A stretch of 64,000 nucleotides of DNA from RGIG5579 sp045541915 (lineage in GTDB: Bacteria; Bacillota; Clostridia; Oscillospirales; SIG627): NCBI GenBank assembly GCA_045541915.1, contig JAZQJZ010000036.1, positions 24,396 through 88,395 on the forward strand. Direction: 5' to 3'. The notes beneath the pieces were generated by a model, which saw only the letters and a list, made by a program, of their open reading frames with translations, was not told the DNA's origin and made no database searches. The translations under genes were made by a program, and so were the position numbers. Shown here piece by piece: positions 49,043 through 57,943 of the stretch; the stretch's first letter is position 1; each line of letters begins with the position of its first letter.

Positions 49043-51460
49043 ATGTTAGCACCTTTTAGTTGGCTGAAAGAATATGTTGATATCGATGTTTCCCCCAAGG
49101 AACTGGAGGAAAAACTCTTTTCCGCCGGATTCGAAGTGGAGGAAACAAATGAGATCGGAAAGGATATTTCCGGTGTTGTGGTGGGTCTGGTAGAAGAATG
49201 TGAGCTCATTCCCGATACCCACATTCGTGTTTGCCGAGTAAACTGCGGCGAAAAAGGCACGTTTCAGATCTGCTGCGGCGCAGATAACGTGCGAGTAGGC
49301 AAAAAATTCCCTGCCGCTCTGGTGGGCGCAACGGTTTATGCCACCGCCAAGGATCACGTAACCATCGAGGGTGTGATGACCATCAAAGCCGGCAAGCTTC
49401 GCGGACAGGAATCCTGCGGTATGCTCTGTTCCGGTATTGAACTGGGTCTGACAGAGGAAATGTATCCCGGCGCCGGATATCTTGGCCTCTTGGAGCTTCC
49501 GGACGATGCCCCGTGCGGACAGGATGTAAAGCCCCTTTTGGGATTGGATGAGGTGGTATTTGATATTGCCATCACCGCCAACCGCCCCGATTGCCAGAGC
49601 ATCATCGGTATGGCACGGGAAGTGGCTGCCGTTTTGAAAAAGCCCTTTAAAATGCCTGCTCTGGATTATAAGGAAAACGGCGAAACCATCGATTTCACCA
49701 TTCAGGTGGAAGCTCCCGATCTCTGCCCCCGTTACATCGGACACGCAGTCAATCACGTAAAAATCGCCCCCTCCCCGGCCTGGATGCAAAGAAGACTGGC
49801 CCTTGTGGGAATCAACGCCATTTCCAATGTAGTAGATATTACAAACTACGTTCTGAAGGAATTTGGCCAGCCCATGCACGCCTTTGACCGGGATGACCTA
49901 AAGGACAACTGCATCATCGTACGCCGGGCCAAGGAAAAAGAAACCATCACCACCCTGGATGAGAAAACCTTCGAGCTGACTCCTGCCAATCTCGTGATCT
50001 GCGACAAGTCCCGTCCTGTTGCCCTTGCAGGCATTATGGGCGGTCTCAACTCCGAAATTAAGGAAACTACCACAAAGCTTCTCTTTGAAGCGGCAAAATT
50101 TGCTCGCGACAGCGTGAGAAAAACCGGAAGAAGCCTGGGCCAGACCTCCGATTCCAGCGCCAGATTTGAAAAAGGCGTGGACGAATACTCTACCGTGATG
50201 GGTATGCGCCGTGCCCTGCACCTGATCGAAGAATTGGGAGCAGGCGAGATCACCTCTTACCACTGCGACATTGCAGTAAAGCCCCAGGTAGAAAGCCGTC
50301 CCCTCACCGTTTCTCTGGAGAAGATCCATTCCATTCTGGGCGTAACGGTTCCCGAAGAAGAGGTGATTCGTCACCTTTCTGCTCTCTCCTTTGAGCCGAA
50401 AATTCAAGGCGATGCCCTGACTGTAATGGTCCCCCCCTACCGTGACGATATTGATGACAGCGCCGCAGACATCGCAGAAGAGATCATCCGTTCCTGGGGC
50501 TACGAAAACATCCGTCCCCGTTTCCTGGATCTGGCAAGAGTCACCGCCGGCGGAAGAACCGAGGAGCAGAAAAAGGCGCTGAAATTGAAGAACACCCTTT
50601 GCCGGGCCGGATTTTCCGAATCTATCTTCTATTCCTTCTTCTCTCCCAAGGATCTGGATCTGATCCGTCTGCCGGAGGATGCCCCTGAACGTCAAGCCAT
50701 TCGCCTGATGAACCCTTTGACCGAGGATCTGTCTCTCATGCGCACCACTCTGGCGCCTTCTATGATCAACTGCGCTGTTCGCAATCTCCGCCGTGGCAAT
50801 ACCGAGGGAAGATTCTTCGAGCTGGCGCGAATCTTCAAGGCAAAAGCTCTACCTCTCACAGAGTATCCCGAGGAAAGAGAAACCCTTTGCATCGGCGCCT
50901 TTGGTGACAATGAAACCTTCTTTACTGTAAAAAGTGCACCGGAAGCCATTGCAAAAGCCTTTGGCATCCGCTTTACCTATGAAAAAGCCACCCGTCCCTA
51001 TCTGCATCCCGGTATGACCGCCCAGATCCTCTGTGACGGCGATGTGGTGGGTGTGATGGGCAAGCTTTCTTACGAGATTTGCGAAGAGCTTTCCATTGAA
51101 AAGCCGGTTTTCCTGGTAGAATTGGATTATGCTGCCTTGTCCCCCAAGCTGGATAAAAAGCTGCGCTATACTCCCATTTCCAAGTTTGCAGTAGAAAAGA
51201 GAGACCTGGCACTGGTGGCGGATGAGAAGCTCACTTGCGGCGAAATTGCCGATGCCATTTCATCTTCCTGTAAGTACCTGACTGAGGTTACCCTGTTCGA
51301 CGTTTACCGCTCCGATGCCATCGGTGCCGGCAAGAAGAGTATGGCCTTCAATCTGGTCTTCACCCCCACCGATCACGAATTCGGTGCAGATGAAATTGAA
51401 AAATACATAGGAAAGATTTTAAAGAAGCTTTCCTTCCTCTACCAGATCACCTTGCGCTAG
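49043..51460 (+). CDS. pheT: Phenylalanyl-tRNA synthetase beta subunit
   Basis: 805 aa, full length. N-terminal MLAPFSWLKEYVDID; OB-fold tRNA-binding domain (~40-150); B3/B4 editing region with NRPDCQSIIGMAREVAAV; B5 domain near 405-475; catalytic-like core VTAGGRTEEQKKALKLKNTL; C-terminal anticodon-binding FDX-ACB domain (PISKFAVEKRDLALVADEKL). AAGGGAGGAAAAAAGA precedes the ATG. Confidence 0.97.
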   Translation: MLAPFSWLKEYVDIDVSPKELEEKLFSAGFEVEETNEIGKDISGVVVGLVEECELIPDTHIRVCRVNCGEKGTFQICCGADNVRVGKKFPAALVGATVYATAKDHVTIEGVMTIKAGKLRGQESCGMLCSGIELGLTEEMYPGAGYLGLLELPDDAPCGQDVKPLLGLDEVVFDIAITANRPDCQSIIGMAREVAAVLKKPFKMPALDYKENGETIDFTIQVEAPDLCPRYIGHAVNHVKIAPSPAWMQRRLALVGINAISNVVDITNYVLKEFGQPMHAFDRDDLKDNCIIVRRAKEKETITTLDEKTFELTPANLVICDKSRPVALAGIMGGLNSEIKETTTKLLFEAAKFARDSVRKTGRSLGQTSDSSARFEKGVDEYSTVMGMRRALHLIEELGAGEITSYHCDIAVKPQVESRPLTVSLEKIHSILGVTVPEEEVIRHLSALSFEPKIQGDALTVMVPPYRDDIDDSAADIAEEIIRSWGYENIRPRFLDLARVTAGGRTEEQKKALKLKNTLCRAGFSESIFYSFFSPKDLDLIRLPEDAPERQAIRLMNPLTEDLSLMRTTLAPSMINCAVRNLRRGNTEGRFFELARIFKAKALPLTEYPEERETLCIGAFGDNETFFTVKSAPEAIAKAFGIRFTYEKATRPYLHPGMTAQILCDGDVVGVMGKLSYEICEELSIEKPVFLVELDYAALSPKLDKKLRYTPISKFAVEKRDLALVADEKLTCGEIADAISSSCKYLTEVTLFDVYRSDAIGAGKKSMAFNLVFTPTDHEFGADEIEKYIGKILKKLSFLYQITLR

Positions 51461-51471
51461 CCATAAAAAAG

Positions 51472-51506
51472 AAAGCCGGACCAATCGGTCCGGCTTTTTC
51501 TTTTTG
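51472..51506 (+). terminator. Terminator of pheST
   Basis: An 11-bp GC-rich stem (51472-51482 with 51487-51497) and T-tract, just after the pheT stop. Confidence 0.88.
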
Positions 51507-51532
51507 CCGAAAAACTGCTCGTTTCAAAAAAA

Positions 51533-51556
51533 ACGGCACCGCAAAAGCGGTGCCGT
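51533..51556 (-). terminator. Terminator of the solute-binding lipoprotein gene
   Basis: A 10-bp perfect stem (51533-51542 with 51547-51556) with a run of eight Ts on the minus strand, 17 bp after the stop. Confidence 0.85.
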
Positions 51557-51573
51557 CATTTGTTCCTTATTTC

Positions 51574-53091
51574 TTACTCGTCATCTTCGTAAGAAATGTT
51601 GATGTTATCAATGTAATCCTGCAGAGCCTTACGGGCTGCGTTTACACGAGCTTCGTAGGTAGATACGAAGTTGTCATAGTTAACATCGGTACCGGGGGTG
51701 TTCTTCTGGTTGTTGGAACCAACCAAGGGATAAATGTTGATGGAACCAAATTCCAGACCGGCGATCGGGTCATAAACCTTGTGAGCCAAAGCAATTTCAA
51801 GGATTTCAACAGACTTCAGATCGCTCATTGCCTGCTTCAGAAGTACCTGATCGTAGAAAGCAGGGGTCAGGATGTTACGAGAGTAGTAGGACAGTGCTTC
51901 CAGGAAGTAAGCAGCCTGCTCAACACCGGATTCGAATCCGTTGGTCTCGTAGTCTTCCACGTTGTTAACGGTCATAGGAATTGCGTAACCAGCCAACTGA
52001 GAATAGTAGCAACCGGTGTGATAGAATTCCTGTTCCTCATTCAGCTTAGGCATGGGCATAACGCCGATGTCATAAGTGGTGTTGGTGATTTCCAGAGCGG
52101 TACCCAGGTTACCAATGTAGAAGGTACCCAGACCGGTCAAGAAGTGGCCAGCCAGGCTAGCGGAAAGTTCGCGACGGTCGGTGGTGATCAGATTTCTCAG
52201 ACCAGCCCAAGCGTCCAGAAGCTCCTGCTTGGGAGTCAACGGGATGCTCCAGTTTCCAGCATCGTCAACGTCACCGATGGTAACGCCGCAAGCACAAACG
52301 AAACCGAGGTTGGAAGCTCTTTCGCAGATGTAACCCATACGGTCTTCACCGGGCAGGTACAGCTGGTCACCGTTCAAGTCACGGGCGGTAGCCTGAACCA
52401 GCTGATACATTCTGTCAGCAGTCCACTTGCCGTCCAGTACTTCCTGATACAGGTCGATAGAGGAATCATAATCTCTCATGAAGTCTCTGTTAACCCAGCA
52501 GATCCAGGAAGCTCTGTCTTCTTTGGTTACAGCGTCGCCGGCAATAAAGAATACTTTGTTACCAACGTTCATACCGTTCTTGGAGCCTTCATCGTACCAA
52601 GCCTTGCTCAGATCGATGTTATCCAGCATGGAAAGGTCAGCAAGCAGGTTCTGTGCAGCCAGGGTACGGCCACCTCTTGCATGCATAATGGTAAGGTCGC
52701 AGATGTACTCACCAGCCAGAAGGGGTTCGCGCATTGCAGTGATCTGGTCAGCCAAAACATACTCAGAGATCTTGCAGTTGTACTTTTCTTCGAGCTGAGA
52801 GTTGCGGGTGAACACAGCGTCGTTGATCTTATCGCCGTTCAGCGATTCAGCATACACTTCGTGAACACCGGTCTGAATGTGGCCGGGCTTCGGATAAGCA
52901 ATGATGAATTCGTGACCGTTGAGGTTGCGAACTTCAGCATCGTAAACTTCGCTTTCGTCTACCACATTCGTATCCAGGATGACTTCGCCGCCGTTACCCT
53001 CGTCTCCGTCCTGGTCGCCGGAACAAGCGATCAGGCAAGAGCAAAGCATAACCAAAGCGAGGATCAAGGAAAGGATTTTGGTTGCTTTCAT
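51574..53091 (-). CDS. Extracellular solute-binding lipoprotein, orphan
   Basis: 505 aa. Signal peptide with lipobox LIAC (Cys ~23) then an acidic, disordered linker. Binding-protein fold: NLNGHEFIIAYPKP, INDAVFTRNSQLEEKYNC, LTIMHARGG, TYDIGVMPMPKLNEEQEFYH. Such proteins bind oligosaccharides or peptides for ABC uptake. No permease or ATPase gene is adjacent; the flanks are pheT and dut, so it must share a transporter encoded elsewhere. The start at 53091 has AAAGGAG. It has its own terminator and a weak promoter-like TTCCAA-N17-TAAAAT. Confidence 0.88.
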   Translation of the reverse strand: MKATKILSLILALVMLCSCLIACSGDQDGDEGNGGEVILDTNVVDESEVYDAEVRNLNGHEFIIAYPKPGHIQTGVHEVYAESLNGDKINDAVFTRNSQLEEKYNCKISEYVLADQITAMREPLLAGEYICDLTIMHARGGRTLAAQNLLADLSMLDNIDLSKAWYDEGSKNGMNVGNKVFFIAGDAVTKEDRASWICWVNRDFMRDYDSSIDLYQEVLDGKWTADRMYQLVQATARDLNGDQLYLPGEDRMGYICERASNLGFVCACGVTIGDVDDAGNWSIPLTPKQELLDAWAGLRNLITTDRRELSASLAGHFLTGLGTFYIGNLGTALEITNTTYDIGVMPMPKLNEEQEFYHTGCYYSQLAGYAIPMTVNNVEDYETNGFESGVEQAAYFLEALSYYSRNILTPAFYDQVLLKQAMSDLKSVEILEIALAHKVYDPIAGLEFGSINIYPLVGSNNQKNTPGTDVNYDNFVSTYEARVNAARKALQDYIDNINISYEDDE

Positions 53092-53270
53092 TGAAATATC
53101 TCCTTTAAAATATAGTTTCCCCCGTTTTCGAGGATACCTCATTTTATCACAAAAAAAATTGATTTGGAATACCTTTTTTGACTGTTTACAATCTCGAAAT
53201 ATTATTTGACAAAATCACCAATGACGCACCTTTCTTTTATTCATTATGAACAAAAATAAGGAGCGATTTC

Positions 53271-53708
53271 TCACTTATTTCCGGTGCTTCCAAAGCCCCC
53301 TTTACCCCGAAAAGTATCGGTCAAATCCTCTGCCAATTCAAACTCACCTTTAAGAAAAGGTGCGATCACAAGCTGAGCAATTCTCTCTCCCGGATCCACC
53401 TGTCTTTCCTCAGCAGACTGGTTGAACAGCGCCACCATAACCTCACCCCGATAGTCCGAATCGATCACTCCCACCTTATTGGCAGGAGCCAGACCCCTTT
53501 TGGTGGCAAGGCCGCTTCTGGCATAGAGAAATCCGCCATAGCCCTCTGGGATCTCCAGCGCAAGGCCCGTATGGATCAGCACGGTTTCTCCCGGACGAAT
53601 CAAAACCGGCTCGTTTTCAGCGGCGTACAGATCGGCGCCAGCGGAAAACTCCGAGGCGTAGGTAGGCATTTTTGCCTCCGGAAACAGTTTTTTCACACGA
53701 ATCTTCAT
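53271..53708 (-). CDS. dut: dUTP diphosphatase (trimeric)
   Basis: 145 aa, hydrolyses dUTP to dUMP + PPi. All five trimeric dUTPase motifs are visible: YASEFSAGADLYA, ARSGLATKRGL, GVIDSDYRGEV, GERIAQLVI, and the C-terminal RGKGGFGSTG. The start at 53708 has AAAAGGAG. Confidence 0.97.
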   Translation of the reverse strand: MKIRVKKLFPEAKMPTYASEFSAGADLYAAENEPVLIRPGETVLIHTGLALEIPEGYGGFLYARSGLATKRGLAPANKVGVIDSDYRGEVMVALFNQSAEERQVDPGERIAQLVIAPFLKGEFELAEDLTDTFRGKGGFGSTGNK

Positions 53709-53739
53709 TGTAAAATCTCCTTTTAGTGCGATTTTCTTT

Positions 53740-53769
53740 ATTGTAACACGTTCTGTTTTCTTCCGTCAA
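53740..53769 (-). promoter_or_regulatory. Sigma-A promoter of dut
   Basis: Minus strand TTGACG (53764-53769), 18-base spacer, TACAAT (53740-53745). Confidence 0.65.
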
Positions 53770-53775
53770 TCAAAA

Positions 53776-53807
53776 AAAGGCCACCCGACGGGGATCGGGC
53801 AGCCTTT
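53776..53807 (-). terminator. Terminator of the nhaC-type gene
   Basis: Hairpin with arms around AAAGGC/GCCTTT and CCCGA/TCGGG (two small internal mismatches) followed by a T-run on the minus strand. Confidence 0.7.
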
Positions 53808-53818
53808 CAAAGAATCTT

Positions 53819-55594
53819 TTATACTTTTTTCACAACCAGCTTGCGGATCACAAGCAGAGTTCCGATCATCAGCAAAATGGCAATGGGAAGAGAAATCCAG
53901 GCATTGGGAATAAAGCCTGCGATGATATAGCTGACAAAGGAAACACCCGCGACGGTTATGGCGTAAGGAAGCTGAGTGGAAACGTGGTTCAGGTGGTTGG
54001 ATTGGCTTCCGGCAGAGGCCATAATGGTGGTGTCGGAAATGGGGCTGCAGTGGTCACCGCAAACGGCGCCGGCCATACAGGCGGAAATGGCCACAATGGT
54101 CAGCTTGCTGTCGCCCACTCCGCCAAAGACGGAAAGCACAATGGGAATGAGAATGCCGAAGGTGCCCCAGGAGGTACCGGTGGCAAAGGAAAGGCCCACG
54201 GCAATCAGGAAGATGATGGCCGGCAGGAATGCCTGAAATCCGGCAGCGCTGCCTTCCACAAGACCGGAAATGAAGATCTTAGCACCCAGGGAGTCGGTCA
54301 TGGCCTTCAGCGTCCAGGCGCAAATCAGGATCATAATGGCAGGGACCATGGCCTTAAAGCCCTCAGGGATGGCTGCCATAATAGAACGGAAGGAAAGCAC
54401 TCTTCTGCAAAGGAAATAGATCACCGCAAAGATCACAGTGATAAAGGAGCCGTAAACCAGACCTACGGATGCGTCGGAGTTGGAGAAGGAGACCACAAAA
54501 TTGCGGTAGCCTTCTGAGCCTGCGGTAAAGAAACCGCCGGAATAGATCATACCCACAACGCAAGCGGCAATGAGGAACAGAACCGGAACCACCAGATCCC
54601 AGACTCTGCCCTTGGGGTTTGCACTGCCTTCATCGTCGGTGGTATTGAGAAACTCCTCTGCACCGGAGGTGAACAGGTCACCCTTTTCCACCGCATTCTT
54701 TTCGTGGGTGACCATGGGGCCAAAATCAAACTTGCCAAAGACTATGGTCAGCATCATCACAATGGTCAAAAGAGCATAGAAGTTAAAGGGAATGGCCTGA
54801 ATGAACAGGGAAATGCCGCTCATGGGACCTTCGCCCTGAGCAAATCCCGCAACAGCGGCAGCCCAGGAGGAAATGGGAGCGATGATGCAAACGGGAGCGG
54901 CGGTGGCGTCAATGAGGTACGCCAGCTTTGCGCGGCTAACCTTTTGCTTGTCGCAAACAGGACGCATCACAGAGCCCACAGTCAGACAGTTGAAATAGTC
55001 ATCGATAAAGATCAGACAGCCCAGGGCAACGGTGGCAAGCTGCGCACCCACGCGGCTCTTGATGTGCTTGGAGGCCCATCTGCCAAAAGCGGCAGAGCCG
55101 CCGGCCTTGTTCATCATGGCAACCAGTGCACCCAGCATCACAAGGAAAATGAGAATGCCCATATTATAAGAATCGGCGGCACTGGCCACAAAGCCGTCAG
55201 AGAAGGCATGGGTCACAGTGGTTTCAAAATTGAAACCGGAATAGATCAGAGCGCCGGAGAGGATACCCACAAAAAGGGAGGAATAGACCTCTTTGGTGAT
55301 CAGCGCCAGACCGATGGCAATGATGGCAGGCAAAAGAGAAAAGACGGTGGCATAGGCAGGGGTGGTCTCTCTCACCTTGTTGACCGCTTCCTTGGAATTG
55401 GTTTTAAAGTCCGGGTCGGACTGCATATTGTCTGCGTAATTGTCCAGATATTCCAGAGCGCTTTCATCGGTAAAGACGGTGGCTTCTTCTGCGCTTTCCG
55501 CCACCAGATCGGCAGCATAAACAGAAATCCCCAGAACAGCCGTCAGGATCACAAAGATCAAAAGACAAGTAAGTAGCTTCTTGGGTTTGAGCAT
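53819..55594 (-). CDS. Na+/H+ antiporter, NhaC family
   Basis: 591 aa with ~12 membrane helices, preceded by a signal-like first helix and an acidic external stretch (~25-70). Diagnostic segments: FIDDYFNCLTVGSVMRPV, PVCIIAPISSWAAAVAG, and FATGTSWGTFGILIPI; a C-terminal AGAVCGDHCSPISDTTIMAS is typical of the NhaC/YfcC superfamily. It exchanges Na+ for H+ or an organic ion (the NhaC superfamily also includes malate/lactate exchangers). The start at 55594 has GAAAGGAG. Confidence 0.9.
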   Translation of the reverse strand: MLKPKKLLTCLLIFVILTAVLGISVYAADLVAESAEEATVFTDESALEYLDNYADNMQSDPDFKTNSKEAVNKVRETTPAYATVFSLLPAIIAIGLALITKEVYSSLFVGILSGALIYSGFNFETTVTHAFSDGFVASAADSYNMGILIFLVMLGALVAMMNKAGGSAAFGRWASKHIKSRVGAQLATVALGCLIFIDDYFNCLTVGSVMRPVCDKQKVSRAKLAYLIDATAAPVCIIAPISSWAAAVAGFAQGEGPMSGISLFIQAIPFNFYALLTIVMMLTIVFGKFDFGPMVTHEKNAVEKGDLFTSGAEEFLNTTDDEGSANPKGRVWDLVVPVLFLIAACVVGMIYSGGFFTAGSEGYRNFVVSFSNSDASVGLVYGSFITVIFAVIYFLCRRVLSFRSIMAAIPEGFKAMVPAIMILICAWTLKAMTDSLGAKIFISGLVEGSAAGFQAFLPAIIFLIAVGLSFATGTSWGTFGILIPIVLSVFGGVGDSKLTIVAISACMAGAVCGDHCSPISDTTIMASAGSQSNHLNHVSTQLPYAITVAGVSFVSYIIAGFIPNAWISLPIAILLMIGTLLVIRKLVVKKV

Positions 55595-55627
55595 AACGAC
55601 TCCTTTCAAATGAAAAAAAGATGTCTT

Positions 55628-55656
55628 ATTGTACTTCATTGTTCATAATTTGTCAA
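55628..55656 (-). promoter_or_regulatory. Sigma-A promoter of the nhaC-type gene
   Basis: Minus strand TTGACA (55651-55656), 17-base spacer, TACAAT (55628-55633). Confidence 0.75.
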
Positions 55657-55713
55657 CTTTTTCCGACTTTTTTCTCCTTTTTCAAAAAAAACACTGTATT
55701 TCTCTTTTTTCCC

Positions 55714-55742
55714 TTGACAAAGGCTCTGGCTTCCTTTAAACT
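55714..55742 (+). promoter_or_regulatory. Sigma-A promoter of the marR-ABC operon
   Basis: TTGACA (55714-55719), 17-base spacer, TAAACT (55737-55742), followed at once by the MarR operator. Confidence 0.75.
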
Positions 55743-55752
55743 GATTGCAGAA

Positions 55753-55778
55753 GCAACTGTTGCAATCGCAACCGTTGC
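55753..55778 (+). promoter_or_regulatory. Tandem palindromic MarR operator
   Basis: Two near-identical palindromes, GCAACTGTTGC (55753-55763) and GCAACCGTTGC (55768-55778), their centres 15 bp apart, starting ~10 bases after the -10. Palindromes of this TTGCAAC type are usual for MarR-family repressors; binding here would block transcription of the operon. Confidence 0.75.
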
Positions 55779-55799
55779 ATTTGCAAAGGAGATCGTTTT

Positions 55800-56225
55800 A
55801 TGGGAATTATGCGTTCCATCAGCCAGACGGTGCGAGCCTATACCATCTTTAAAGACGAGAGATTGGGCCAGTACCGACTTTCCGGTAACCAAAGCCTGTA
55901 TCTGCGAGCCGTGATCCAGTCCCCCGGCATCACCCAGGAGGAATTGGCCGAGCAGCTGGTCTTTAACAAGTCCAGCGTTTCCCGGCAGATCGCCGCACTG
56001 GAAAAAGCCGGCTTTGTCACCCAGGAAAGAAGCAAAAGCGACAAGCGAAATCTTCAGGTCTTTCCCACGGAGCAGGGCCTTGCGCTTCTCCCGGCCATTC
56101 TGGAGACCAGTCGAAGCTTTTTTCTTCAGATCGCATCGGATCTGACACCGGAGGAGAGAAAGCTTTTAGATGAATTGTGTCAAAAAATTTGCACCAGAGC
56201 AAAGGAGGCCATTCGAGGCAAATGA
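55800..56225 (+). CDS. MarR-family repressor of the ABC exporter operon
   Basis: 141 aa. Winged helix-turn-helix: SPGITQEELAEQLVFNKSSV then SRQIAALEKAGFVTQERS, wing SDKRNLQVFPTEQG. The ATG at 55800 has AAAGGAG. First gene of the operon, with a 4-bp overlap to the exporter gene, and a double operator in its promoter; the ligand is probably a substrate of the exporter. Confidence 0.92.
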   Translation: MGIMRSISQTVRAYTIFKDERLGQYRLSGNQSLYLRAVIQSPGITQEELAEQLVFNKSSVSRQIAALEKAGFVTQERSKSDKRNLQVFPTEQGLALLPAILETSRSFFLQIASDLTPEERKLLDELCQKICTRAKEAIRGK

Positions 56226-57943
56226 AAAGACTAGTTGAATATTGCAAGCCCTTTTTTGGCTTTATGCTTTGGACCCTGATCATTAAGACCGTAGGCACGG
56301 TAATGGATCTTTTTATTCCCTATTTGTTGGGATACATTTTGGACGAGGTGGTGCCCCACTGCACCCGGGATGCGCTGTATCCCGTTTTCCTTTGGGGCGC
56401 GCTGATGCTTCTTTGCGCCCTCGTTGCCCTTGGAGGAAATATGATTGCCAATCAGCGCACAGCGCGTTTTTCCGCGCAGGTGGTGGAAAGGATCCGTCGC
56501 GACACCTTCCGAAAGATCCTCTCCCTTTCCTCTGCCCAGACCGACTCCTTCACCGTCCCTTCCTTGGTGACCAGAATGTCCAGCGACTCTCATTCCATTT
56601 ATAATATGCTGAATATGGTCTTCCGCGCCGGACTTCGAGCGCCCATCCTGTTGGCAGGCGGTGTGATCATCACCCTTTCCATCGAACCGGTTTTGGCCCT
56701 TTCCTTCGTTTCCATGATCCCCGTGGTAGGACTGATCATCTTTCTGGTGAGCAAGCACGGCATCCGCCTGTATAAAGATAAGCAAAAGAAGGTGGATCGG
56801 ATGATCGAAAAGATCCGTGATACCTTCACCGGGATCCGCGTGATCAAGGCTCTTTCCAAATTGGACTATGAAAAGGACTCCTTCCAGGCCATCAACGAGG
56901 ATGTAAGCCACAGCGAAGAGGTGGCCAACATTACCCTGGGCCTTTCCAAGCCTCTCATCAATTTGTTTTTGAATTTAGGCTCTGCCGTGGTGGTGGGTCT
57001 GGGCGCTTATCGGGTCTTTGCCGGATATACCACCCCCGGCAAGATCATTTCCTTTATGTCTTATTTTACCATCATCCTCAATGCCACCCTGACCATCACA
57101 AGGATCTTCACCATCTGCACCCGAGGCCTTGCCAGTGCAGACCGAATTGCCGAGGTTCTGGATGAAAAAGAGGATCTTCTGATCCGTGACATTCCCAAGG
57201 AAAAGGATGCTCCTTACCTGGAATTTCGAAACGTTACCTTCTCTTATAACAAAACCATCCCCACCGTGGAAAATATCTCCTTTACCCTGAACCGGGGCGA
57301 GACCCTGGGCATCATCGGTGGAACCGGCAGCGGCAAAACCACCCTGATCCAGCTGCTTCTCCGCTTTTACGATCCGGATGAAGGCGCAATTTTCCTGGAA
57401 GGCCGGGATCTGCGCAGTTATCCGAGGGATGAACTTTCCAAAAAATTCGGCGTGGTGTTCCAAAATGACTTTCTCCTTGCCGGAACGGTGGAATCAAACA
57501 TTTGTTTTGAACGGGATCTTTCCCGGGAGGATGTGCGCCTTGCCGCAGAAAGCGCCCAGGCTCTCCCCTTTATCCAGCAGACCGAAAAAGGCTTTGAGCA
57601 TGAATTGGTCACCAAAGGCGCCAATCTTTCCGGCGGACAACGCCAACGCCTTCTCGTTTCCCGTGCCCTGGCGGCCAATCCGGAGATTTTAATCCTGGAC
57701 GATGCCTCCTCTGCCCTGGACTATAAAACCGATGCAGAGCTTCGGCGCGCCATCCGGGAGAATCACAAAAATTCCACTTCGGTGATCGTGGCACAGCGCA
57801 TCAGTTCGGTCAAGCACGCCGATCTGATTCTGGTTTTGGAACACGGAGAACTCATTGGAAAGGGTACGGACGAAACTCTTTCCCAGACCTGTGAGGTTTA
57901 CCAAGAAATCGCCCATTCTCAAATGGGGGAGGTGATGGCATGA
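56222..57943 (+). CDS. ABC exporter half-transporter with degenerate ATPase site
   Basis: 573 aa: six-helix exporter domain (~1-310) and an ATPase domain. Walker A GGTGSGKTT (~365), Q-loop VFQNDFL, intact signature LSGGQRQRL. The Walker B is ILDDASSALD (Asp where the catalytic Glu should be) and the switch reads VIVAQRISS (Gln instead of His). This is the pattern of the degenerate partner in heterodimeric multidrug exporters (TM287-, BmrC- or LmrC-like). The ATG at 56222 overlaps marR. Confidence 0.92.
   Translation: MKRLVEYCKPFFGFMLWTLIIKTVGTVMDLFIPYLLGYILDEVVPHCTRDALYPVFLWGALMLLCALVALGGNMIANQRTARFSAQVVERIRRDTFRKILSLSSAQTDSFTVPSLVTRMSSDSHSIYNMLNMVFRAGLRAPILLAGGVIITLSIEPVLALSFVSMIPVVGLIIFLVSKHGIRLYKDKQKKVDRMIEKIRDTFTGIRVIKALSKLDYEKDSFQAINEDVSHSEEVANITLGLSKPLINLFLNLGSAVVVGLGAYRVFAGYTTPGKIISFMSYFTIILNATLTITRIFTICTRGLASADRIAEVLDEKEDLLIRDIPKEKDAPYLEFRNVTFSYNKTIPTVENISFTLNRGETLGIIGGTGSGKTTLIQLLLRFYDPDEGAIFLEGRDLRSYPRDELSKKFGVVFQNDFLLAGTVESNICFERDLSREDVRLAAESAQALPFIQQTEKGFEHELVTKGANLSGGQRQRLLVSRALAANPEILILDDASSALDYKTDAELRRAIRENHKNSTSVIVAQRISSVKHADLILVLEHGELIGKGTDETLSQTCEVYQEIAHSQMGEVMA

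Noticed and set aside
51550..53094. 514-codon plus-strand open frame
   Set aside because: Antisense shadow of the solute-binding lipoprotein, produced by its codon usage; no start signal.
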